Origin: Gemmatimonadetes bacterium T265 | GTDB lineage: Bacteria > Gemmatimonadota > Gemmatimonadetes > Gemmatimonadales > Gemmatimonadaceae | Length of the DNA: 64,000 nt | Assembly (NCBI GenBank): GCA_019973575.1 | Contig: BPUI01000001.1 | Span: forward strand, 1,054,001 to 1,118,000 | Direction: 5' to 3' | Shown: one piece after another, positions 9,570 through 16,439 of the stretch | Numbering within the stretch: position 1 is the first letter of the stretch | Layout: every line of letters begins with the position of its first letter | Notes under the pieces: generated by a model | Database searches by the model: none | What the model was told of the DNA's origin: nothing | The model's input: only the letters and a program-made list of their open reading frames with translations | Program-made: the position numbers and the translations under genes

Positions 9570-10727
9570 CTACCGCCCGACGATCTCCGCGAGCGCCTCC
9601 GTGCATGCGGCCAGGCAGCCGGCCAGCCCCTCGGCTGTGTGGTCGCCCATGTGGCCGATGCGGAACGTCGACCCCTTGCCCGCGCCATACCCGCCGCCCA
9701 CGACGTAGCCGCGCCGCGCGACCGCCGCCACCACCGCCGCGGGCGCCACGCTCGTGGGGAGTGTGATCGCGCTCACCGTCGGCGACCGCTCCCCTTCCGG
9801 CGCGAGCACCGCGATTCCGAACCGGCCCCCGCACGCTTCGGCCCACGCCCACGTCTGCGCGGCGAGCGCCGCGTGCCGCGCCCAGCGCGCCTCGACCGGC
9901 TCCGGGGCGAGCGCCGCGGCGGCGCCCGCGGCGGCGTCGACGCCGACCGTGCGCGCGAGCTGCGCCTCGAGCGCGTAGAAGAGCGAGAGCGCGGGCGTGT
10001 TGGGCGTCTGCCGCTTGGCGGCGAAGGCGGCGAACTCGGCGACGTCGAAGTAGCGCCCGCGGTCGGGCGCCGCGCCGACCTCCGCCAGGTAGCCCTCGCC
10101 CACGGCCGCGAACGCGAGCCCCGGCGGCAGCGCGAGCGCCTTTTGGGAGCCGGTGAGCACGAAATCGAGCCCCGACGCGTCGAAGTCGAGCGGCGCGGCG
10201 CCGAGTGCGGTGACGCTGTCGACGAGCATGCGGGCGCCGTGCGCGCGCGCCGCGGCGCCGAGCGCGACGACGTCGGTGAGCGCGCCGCTCGACGTCTCGG
10301 AGTGGGCGACGGTGACCGCGGCGTACGCCCGCCGGCTCAACTGCCGCGCCACGTCGTCCGGGTCCGCCGCGCGCCCGAACGGCACGGCGAGCACGTCGAC
10401 CTCCCGCCCGCACGCGCGCGCGATCTCGGCGAAGCGCTCGCTGAACGCGCCGTTCACGACCGCGAGTACGGGGCCCGGGCGGGCGCAGCGCACCGCCGCC
10501 TCCATGAGCCCCGTCGCCGAGGAGCTCGAGATGAACACCGGGCGGGCCGTCTTGAAGACGCGCCGCAGCCCCGCGTCGCAGCGGGCGTAGAGCGCCTCGA
10601 ACGCCGCGCCGCGGTGCGCGATCATCGGCCGCGTCATCGCGGCGAGGACCTCGGGGCGGACCTCGGTGGGGCCGGGGAGGAAGAAGGTGCCGAAGGAGCT
10701 GTTAGGCACGACGTTCGGCGTGGTCAC
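9570..10727 (-). CDS. Class V aminotransferase (alanine-glyoxylate / serine-pyruvate type)
   Basis: PLP-dependent aminotransferase of 385 residues. It opens with FFLPGPTEVRPEVLAAMTRP, typical of the alanine-glyoxylate/serine-pyruvate group. The Schiff-base lysine is Lys196 in LTGSQKALALPPG, and the PLP-binding aspartate is in RMLVDSVTALG. It may interconvert glyoxylate or pyruvate with alanine or serine, and could act with the SerA and SerB-like enzymes encoded elsewhere in the window. The GTG start at 10727 overlaps the stop of the preceding PIN gene as GTGA, so translation may depend on ribosomes finishing that frame. The frameshift in the PIN gene could therefore reduce its expression. Confidence 0.88.
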   Translation of the reverse strand: MTTPNVVPNSSFGTFFLPGPTEVRPEVLAAMTRPMIAHRGAAFEALYARCDAGLRRVFKTARPVFISSSSATGLMEAAVRCARPGPVLAVVNGAFSERFAEIARACGREVDVLAVPFGRAADPDDVARQLSRRAYAAVTVAHSETSSGALTDVVALGAAARAHGARMLVDSVTALGAAPLDFDASGLDFVLTGSQKALALPPGLAFAAVGEGYLAEVGAAPDRGRYFDVAEFAAFAAKRQTPNTPALSLFYALEAQLARTVGVDAAAGAAAALAPEPVEARWARHAALAAQTWAWAEACGGRFGIAVLAPEGERSPTVSAITLPTSVAPAAVVAAVARRGYVVGGGYGAGKGSTFRIGHMGDHTAEGLAGCLAACTEALAEIVGR

Positions 10728-11178
10728 GACGCGTTCGGGGCGAGCATGGTAAGGCGGTCGGGGGGAAGCGGGCGCACGAAGTCGTGGTCCAAGGTGACGA
10801 GGTGTTCGTCGAGGTGCAGCACGGCGGCGGCAATCCACGCGTCGGTCACGTCACCCCCGACTGGTGCGCGCGTCCGGTACAGGTCGGCGAACACGGGCCA
10901 TTCGCGCCCTACCGATGCGAGCACGACATTCGGCCGCTGCAACAACTCCTCGACAAACGTCAGGGCCCGCGTCGCCGAGATGGGCGTGGGAGTGATCGAC
11001 GCGATGCGGACCACCCGCAAGTAGCCCGCGACCACCATCGGCAGCAGGACAAACATCCCGCCGCGTGCGGCGTGGTCGAGCGCCCCGTCGATCCACGTAG
11101 TCGCGACGGCGTGGTGTGCGTGGTCGAAGCGGGCCGCCGCAACTAAGCCGCAACTAACACGTTGACGTCGGGAGTCAC
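10724..11178 (-). pseudogene. PIN-domain (VapC-type) toxin gene, frameshifted by an 11-bp duplication
   Basis: The intact reading would begin VTPDVNVLVAA and continue ARFDHAHHAVATTW, a standard PIN-domain opening with the first catalytic Asp. A tandem duplication of 11 bases (11136-11146 and 11147-11157) shifts the frame, so the N-terminal frame stops after 11 residues at a TAG. The rest of the domain is intact in the other frame, including DAWIAAAVLHLDEHLVTLDHDF with two more acidic residues. No good start lies just upstream in that second frame. The GTG start at 11178 overlaps the antitoxin stop (GTGA). The toxin is probably inactive unless the repeat slips back. Confidence 0.8.
11136..11157. 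repeat. 11-bp tandem duplication inside the PIN toxin gene
   Basis: Two exact adjacent copies of GCCGCAACTAA (plus strand). Removing one copy restores an unbroken PIN reading frame. The structure fits replication slippage. Confidence 0.9.
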
Positions 11179-11483
11179 GTCGCGGGCAATTCTCCACGGG
11201 CGAATCGCAGGTACTTCTCGTCTTCCTCGGCGTCGACCGCCGCCGACGCGTTGCGGTACGGGGCGACGCTCGGCGGGAAACCCCCGCCGTCGAACACAGG
11301 GAGGGGCGGGCAGGCACGCTGTGCAGGGATGGCGGGTGCGGACGCCGCCGCATGCGCCGCCGCGCCGCCCAGCTGAGTCTCTACAATCCGCCCGACGAGT
11401 TGCGCGGGCGTGGTACCCTCGCGCGCTGCCTGCGCCTCTACACGTGCGAGGAGCGCGGGGTCGAGGTCGATCGTCACGGTCAT
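11175..11483 (-). CDS. Ribbon-helix-helix antitoxin of a VapBC-type module
   Basis: A 102-residue protein whose N-terminus (TVTIDLDPALLARVEAQAAREGTTPAQLVGRIVETQL) has the short strand and two helices of ribbon-helix-helix DNA-binding antitoxins (shown here only as TVTIDLDPAL and AQLVGRIVETQL for positions 2-11 and 27-38). The C-terminal half is Ala/Pro-rich and ends ARGELPAT, fitting a toxin-binding tail. A very strong ribosome site, AGGAGGGAGGT, directly precedes ATG 11483. Its stop overlaps the toxin start as GTGA. It should bind and repress its own promoter. The paired toxin is frameshifted. Confidence 0.72.
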   Translation of the reverse strand: MTVTIDLDPALLARVEAQAAREGTTPAQLVGRIVETQLGGAAAHAAASAPAIPAQRACPPLPVFDGGGFPPSVAPYRNASAAVDAEEDEKYLRFARGELPAT

Positions 11484-11557
11484 ACCTCCCTCCTGTGGTG
11501 TAACGCTCGCAAGCTAGCCGAGCCATCCCGCCGCTCAACTCGGCGGTCCGCGTTCGG

Positions 11558-12241
11558 TCAGTTCCCGCGGAGCACGAGTGCCGCGAGCGCGTCGAAGCCG
11601 TCGACGACGTAATCGGCCGCCGCGACCACCGCCTCGCGCCGCGCGATGCCGGTGAACGCCGCCAACGCGTCGCACGCGCCGTCGCCGCGCAGCGCCACGT
11701 CGGTACTCCCGTCGCCGCAGCCGAGCGCGGGACGCGCCCCGTCGCCCCACGCCGCGAGCACGCGCCGGGCGACCTCCCCCTTGCCGCCCTGCGTCGCGAG
11801 CGGCGAGCCGGCGTCGTAGGCGAAGTAGCCGCCCCCCGCGTCGAAGACGACGTCCACCGCGTACACGTCGTCGGGCGCGAAGCCGAGCGTGCGCGCGAAC
11901 GGGAGGATGCCCTGCCGCAAGCCGCCGCTGACGAGCGCGACGCGCGTCCCCGCCGCGCGGATGCGGGCGAGCGCGTCGGCCGCCCCCGGCGCGATCGCGG
12001 CGGCGTAGGCGTCGGCGAGCGCCACACAATCCGCGCGGCCCGGCCGCACGCGCGCGAGCCGCTCGCCGTAGACCGCGTCGAGCGGCAGTTCGCCGCGCAT
12101 CGCGCGCTCGGTCGCGTCCGCCACCGCCGCGGCCGCCTCGGACCCGCGGCGCGCGGCGAGCCAGTCGATCCCTTCGACCCCGGCGAGGGTCGAATCGACG
12201 TCGAGCAGGAGCGAGCGAAAGAGTCGCGAGGCGGGCGGCAT
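11558..12241 (-). CDS. HAD-family phosphatase, SerB-like
   Basis: Haloacid-dehalogenase superfamily phosphatase of 227 residues. Motif I is LLLDVDSTLAG (nucleophile Asp14 and Asp16), motif II is RVALVSGGLR, and motif III/IV is ALGCGDGSTDVALRG. The DVDSTL motif and the following helical cap match phosphoserine phosphatase, so it may complete serine biosynthesis begun by SerA at 26.7-28.3 kb. The assignment as SerB rather than another small-molecule HAD phosphatase is an inference. ATG 12241 is chosen because the upstream extension of the frame is low-complexity and lies in the intergenic operator region. It is divergent from the TetR-efflux operon. Confidence 0.75.
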   Translation of the reverse strand: MPPASRLFRSLLLDVDSTLAGVEGIDWLAARRGSEAAAAVADATERAMRGELPLDAVYGERLARVRPGRADCVALADAYAAAIAPGAADALARIRAAGTRVALVSGGLRQGILPFARTLGFAPDDVYAVDVVFDAGGGYFAYDAGSPLATQGGKGEVARRVLAAWGDGARPALGCGDGSTDVALRGDGACDALAAFTGIARREAVVAAADYVVDGFDALAALVLRGN

Positions 12242-12343
12242 GGGGCGGACGGCGAGCGGGAACGCGCGGGCAAACTCATCAACAGGCAGACGTACAAAGT
12301 GCCCGACCCGGCCCCGCGCACAACGCCCGGCCGGTTTCCTGCG

Positions 12344-12359
12344 TTTACTGAGGAGTAAA
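12344..12359. promoter_or_regulatory. Inverted-repeat operator upstream of the efflux operon
   Basis: Perfect dyad TTTACT-GAGG-AGTAAA, AT-rich in a very GC-rich region, 73 bases before the TetR start at 12432 and in the divergent space shared with the phosphatase gene. Position and symmetry fit a TetR-family operator used for autoregulation. Confidence 0.65.
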
Positions 12360-12431
12360 GCCACCGAACGCGCGGGCCAGATCGATGACTCCGCGGTCGG
12401 GGCCTTCATTGTTCAACGCCGGAACTCATCG

Positions 12432-15137
12432 ATGGACCTCCCCCGCCCCGACGGGCGACCCGACGCGCTGTCGTGGCAGGAACGGCAGCGGCGGATGCGC
12501 GAAGCCGCCATCCTCGACGCGGCCACCGAACTGCTCGCCGAGCGCGGCTACGCCGCGACGAGCATGGACGAGATCGCCAGTCACGTCGGGATCTCCAAGC
12601 CGACGCTCTATCAGCACTTCCCGTCCAAGGACGCGGTGGCCGTGGCGGTCACGCTCCGGCGGCTCGGCCGCGCGACCGACGACCTCGAGGGCGCCGAACG
12701 GGCGATCCGTGAGGGCGCACGGGCGCGGCCCCAGCTGGAGCGCGTGCTGCGCGGCGCGCTCGCCCGGCGCGCGGGCGTGTGGGCCACGCGCGTCGAGCTG
12801 CCGCGGAGCGTGGTCGACGGCTCGGCGGCGGTGGTCGCGGCCCGCCGCGGCGTGTGGGAGCGGATCGGCGCCCTCGTCGACCGGGCCAAGGCCGAGGGCG
12901 ACTGCCGCGCGGACATCCCGACGCCGGTGATCGTGCGCTATTTCGCGGCGATCTTCCGCGGCGACTACGGCGACCGCATCGAGCACGCGTCGGCGGACGC
13001 GGGCGGGCCGGACGCGCCGGCGTCGGTGATCGTCTCGCTCGCCTTCGACGGGCTCGCGCCGCGCCCGGGCGCCGTCGATCCCGTGGATAGCGACGTCGAA
13101 CGCGCGGTCGCGCGCTCGGGCGGGCGCCGCATCACGCGGCGAGCCTCGGCGCTCCTCGCCGGTTTCGTGGGGGTGGGAATCATGGCGCCCGCGCGGGCGC
13201 GCGCGCAGCAAGCGCCGCAGGCGCAGCCGGCACCACAGGTCCGGCCAGCCGCCGCGCGCGACACGACGAGCGGCGCCCCCGCTCCGGCGACGACGGCGAG
13301 CCCCGCCAACGCGCCCGCGACCGGTCCCGCGACCGGTCCCACCGCCGCTCAGGGGCCGCTGGCCGCGGCGCTCCGCGGGCCGACCGCGCGCGACCTGCGC
13401 GGCGCCGACCCGCGCGCGGTGGACCCGCCCGCGGGGCGTCCACCGGTGCCGCCGCTCGACAGTCGCGCGCCGATCGGCGCGCCCAGCACCGCGGCGCGCG
13501 TCGTCCCGCCGCAGCCGCTGTTCGGCGGCACTGTGCCCGCGCAGACCGAGCGCGTGCCGGACCTGCCCCGGCAGGCGGGCGGACTCGCTCCCGGCGCGCC
13601 GGCCACGCCCGCCGCGCTCGCCGGGCGGCCGCTCAGCCTGGCGGACGTGCTCGACGCGGCGCTCCGCGCCAACCCGTCGACCACCGCGGCCGTGGCGAAC
13701 GCGCAGTCCGCGCGGGCGCAGTTCCTCTCGACGCGTGCGGCCGTCTTCCCGGTCGTCGCCTTCAACCCGGGGTTCACCCACTCGCGCACGCTCGGCCTCG
13801 CCGGCGGCGGGGTCACAACCACCGCGTCCGGCGGTACCGGCACCGGTGGCGCCGGCTCGGGCGGGACGGGGACCGGCACCGGCGGCACGGGGACCGGCAC
13901 GGGGACCGGAACGGGAACGGGCACCGGTACAGGCACCGGAACGGGGACCGGCGGCACCGGGGCGGGCGGGACGACCACGACGACGTCGCTCCCCGTCGCC
14001 GGCACCGCGGCCACGACGCGCACCGCGTTCACCCCGTCGGTCGGGCTCACCTTCCTCGCCTTCGACTTCGGCGGGCGCTCGGGGCAGATCGGCAGCGCGC
14101 GCGAGACGGCCAACGCCGCGGGCGCGACGCTCGACGCGACGGTCGTCAACACGCTGCTGCAGGCCGAGACGGCGTACTTCGGCTACCAGAGCTCGCGCGA
14201 CGTCGTGACGGCGGGCGAGGCCAACGTGCGTACCGCGACGGCGAGCCGCGACGCCTCGGTCGCGCTCTTCCGCGCCGGGCTCGCCACCGTGGCCGACACG
14301 CTGCAGGCGGCGACCGCGCTCGCGCAGGCGCGCGTCACGCTGCTCAACGCGCGCACCAGCCTGTCCAACTCGCGCGACACGCTCGCGACGATCATCAACA
14401 CGCGCTCCGACGTGCCGTTCTCGATCGCCGCCGAGCGGGCGCCGACGGGGAGTGCGGCGACCGACGTGACCACGCAGCTCACGGCGCGCGTGGACACGCT
14501 GGTGGCGCACGCGGTGCGCACGCGCCCCGACGTGGACGCGTCGCGCGACCAGGCGCTCGCCGCGCAGCAGCAGGTGCGCGTGGCGCGCTCCGCGCTGCTG
14601 CCGCAGGTGACCGTGAGCGGCACGGCGGGCTACAACCAGATCTACGGCGGCGCGGTGCCGATCAACGGGACGACGTACAACGTCTCGGTCGGCCTGTCGC
14701 TGCCGTTGTTCGACGGCGGGGCGCGGCGGGCGACGCTCGAGGCGGCCAACGCGAACGCCGACGCCGCGCGCTCGCGCGCCGACGCGCTCACCACGTCGAC
14801 CGTCAACCAGGTCGTGACCGCGGCCGACGTGCTGCGCCAGAGCGCCGACCGCCTCACGGCCAACGAACTCCTGCTCGCTAGCGCGGAGCGCAACGCCGAG
14901 GTGGCGTTCGGGCGCTACCAGGCGGGGGTGGGGACGATCGTCGACCTGCTCAACGCCCAGACCACGCTCGCCACCGCGCGCTCGCAGCTGGCGCAGGCGC
15001 GCTGGGCGTGGGCGACCTCGCTCGCCCAGCTCGCGCGCAACGCGGGCATCCTCGGCCTCCGGGGCGAGCTGCCCGCGGTGGCCGCGCCCGCGGTGCCCGC
15101 TTCTACGCCGCTCTCGACTTCGAACTCTTCCCGGTGA
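12432..15137 (+). CDS. TetR regulator fused in frame to a TolC-type outer-membrane efflux protein
   Basis: One uninterrupted frame of 901 residues holds two normally separate proteins. Residues about 10-215 are a TetR repressor, with HTH region MDEIASHVGISKPTLYQHFPSKDA. At about 232-260 is a signal peptide (basic RITRR, hydrophobic ALLAGFVGVGIMA, then ARAQQ). Residues about 395-890 are an outer-membrane efflux protein with two repeats and the conserved YNVSVGLSLPLFDGG strand. An in-frame GTG at 13083 (residue 218) could start the efflux protein separately. A Gly-Thr tract lies at about 468-514. The stop overlaps the adaptor start (TGATG). A cytoplasmic repressor and an exported barrel cannot easily work as one chain, so internal initiation, processing or a lost stop is likely. 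Confidence 0.8.
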   Translation: MDLPRPDGRPDALSWQERQRRMREAAILDAATELLAERGYAATSMDEIASHVGISKPTLYQHFPSKDAVAVAVTLRRLGRATDDLEGAERAIREGARARPQLERVLRGALARRAGVWATRVELPRSVVDGSAAVVAARRGVWERIGALVDRAKAEGDCRADIPTPVIVRYFAAIFRGDYGDRIEHASADAGGPDAPASVIVSLAFDGLAPRPGAVDPVDSDVERAVARSGGRRITRRASALLAGFVGVGIMAPARARAQQAPQAQPAPQVRPAAARDTTSGAPAPATTASPANAPATGPATGPTAAQGPLAAALRGPTARDLRGADPRAVDPPAGRPPVPPLDSRAPIGAPSTAARVVPPQPLFGGTVPAQTERVPDLPRQAGGLAPGAPATPAALAGRPLSLADVLDAALRANPSTTAAVANAQSARAQFLSTRAAVFPVVAFNPGFTHSRTLGLAGGGVTTTASGGTGTGGAGSGGTGTGTGGTGTGTGTGTGTGTGTGTGTGTGGTGAGGTTTTTSLPVAGTAATTRTAFTPSVGLTFLAFDFGGRSGQIGSARETANAAGATLDATVVNTLLQAETAYFGYQSSRDVVTAGEANVRTATASRDASVALFRAGLATVADTLQAATALAQARVTLLNARTSLSNSRDTLATIINTRSDVPFSIAAERAPTGSAATDVTTQLTARVDTLVAHAVRTRPDVDASRDQALAAQQQVRVARSALLPQVTVSGTAGYNQIYGGAVPINGTTYNVSVGLSLPLFDGGARRATLEAANANADAARSRADALTTSTVNQVVTAADVLRQSADRLTANELLLASAERNAEVAFGRYQAGVGTIVDLLNAQTTLATARSQLAQARWAWATSLAQLARNAGILGLRGELPAVAAPAVPASTPLSTSNSSR
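13834..13974 (+). repeat. Gly-Thr coding microsatellite in the efflux protein
   Basis: Run of GGN-ACN codons giving mostly Gly-Thr dipeptides (about residues 468-514 of the fusion). It lies in the segment between FTHSRTLGLAGG and the next predicted beta strand (FTPSVGLTFLAFDFG), so it should extend a surface loop. Such a six-base repeat is prone to length change in steps that keep the frame. Confidence 0.75.
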
Positions 15138-16393
15138 TGCGCCCTTCGTCTTCGTTCCGCCGACTCGCCCTCGGGCTCGCCGGCGTGCTGTTCGCGGCCT
15201 GCAAGCGCGAGCCGCCTCCGCGGCCCAAGTCCGCCGTGCCGGTCACGGTCGCGACGGCGACCACGGGCACCGTGCCACTCACCTTCGTCACCAACGGCAC
15301 CGTCGAGCCCACCCAGACGGTCGCGATCCAGCCGCAGGCGCAGGGCGCGATCACCGAGGTGCGCTTCAACGAGGGCGACGAGGTGCGCGCGGGGCAGGTG
15401 CTCTTCGTCATCGACCCGCGGCCGTACCAGGCCGCGCTCGCGCAGGCGCAGGCGACGCTGGCGCGCGACCAGGCCACGGCGGTGGCGAGCCGTGCCGACG
15501 CGGCGCGCTACGGCTCGCTCGTCAGCCAGGGCTACGTGACGCAGTCGCAGGCGCAGACCATCCAGGCGCAGGCCAACGCGATCGGCGCGACGATCGCGGC
15601 CGACCAGGCGCAGGTCGACGCCGCGCGCGTCAACCTGAGCTACACGGCCATTCGCGCGCCAATCAGCGGCAGGACGGGCAACCTCAACGTGCGCCTCGGC
15701 AACCAGGTGCGCGCGCCCAACCCGGTGCCGCTCGTGACGATCAACGCGATCGCGCCGGTGCTCGTGCGCTTCCCGGTGCCCGACGGCGTGCTGCCGCAGG
15801 TGCGGCAGGCGCGCCAGGCGGGGCACCCGCTCGACGTGACGATCACCGGGCCGCTCGTCAACGGCGCGGTCGAGCACGGCTCGGTCGACTTCATCGACAA
15901 CGCGATCGACACCGTGACGGGCACGCTCAACCTCAAGGCGCGCTTCGCCAACACGGACCGGCGGCTGTGGCCGGGCTCGTTCCTGCCGCTGACGCTGACG
16001 CTGGGCGAGACGCGGAACGCTGTCCTGGTGCCGAGCACGGCGGTGCAGGAGGGGCCGCAGGGCGAGTACGTGTTCATGCCCGGGCCCGGCGGGAAGGCCC
16101 GGCAGGTGGCGGTCACGGTCGACCGCGCGGCCGGGCCGGTCACGATCATCACGAAGGGGCTGTCGGTGGGCGACACGGTCGTCGCCGACGGGCAGTCGCG
16201 CCTCACGCCCGGCGCTGACATGAAGGTTGCGCGCACCGTGGCCGTGCAGGTGCCGGGCGCCGCGCAGCCCGGGGCTGCGGCCAACGCCGAGCGCGGCCCG
16301 AACGGGCCGACGGCCCCGGGCCGGGGCGGGACCGCCAGCGGCACCGCCCCCGAGCGCGTCGCCGCCTCCGGCGCCGCGGGCCGGAACAACTGA
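15137..16393 (+). CDS. RND efflux periplasmic adaptor lipoprotein
   Basis: Membrane-fusion protein (HlyD/AcrA family) of 418 residues linking the inner-membrane pump to the outer-membrane channel. A lipoprotein signal is clear: LALGLAGVLFAAC, with the lipid-modified Cys in a lipobox. Next come the barrel-sandwich half (VAIQPQAQGAITEVRFNEGD), a helical hairpin rich in Ala/Gln (about 100-170), the second lipoyl half (IRAPISGRTG) and beta-barrel domains. The C-terminus is a Pro/Gly/Ala-rich tail. The start overlaps the stop of the upstream TolC frame by one base. It forms one operon with the outer-membrane protein and pump. Confidence 0.93.
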   Translation: MRPSSSFRRLALGLAGVLFAACKREPPPRPKSAVPVTVATATTGTVPLTFVTNGTVEPTQTVAIQPQAQGAITEVRFNEGDEVRAGQVLFVIDPRPYQAALAQAQATLARDQATAVASRADAARYGSLVSQGYVTQSQAQTIQAQANAIGATIAADQAQVDAARVNLSYTAIRAPISGRTGNLNVRLGNQVRAPNPVPLVTINAIAPVLVRFPVPDGVLPQVRQARQAGHPLDVTITGPLVNGAVEHGSVDFIDNAIDTVTGTLNLKARFANTDRRLWPGSFLPLTLTLGETRNAVLVPSTAVQEGPQGEYVFMPGPGGKARQVAVTVDRAAGPVTIITKGLSVGDTVVADGQSRLTPGADMKVARTVAVQVPGAAQPGAAANAERGPNGPTAPGRGGTASGTAPERVAASGAAGRNN

Positions 16394-16439
16394 CCGCCGT
16401 TTAGGACCGTTTAGGACCGCCCAGGACCAGGACCCTCCG
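16394..16439 (+). repeat. Short tandem repeat before the RND pump gene
   Basis: The gap between the adaptor and pump genes consists largely of repeated units of the form CCGTTTAGGA and degenerate copies (CCGCCCAGGA, CCAGGA). It includes the GGACCCTCC preceding the ATG. No other function is apparent. Confidence 0.5.
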
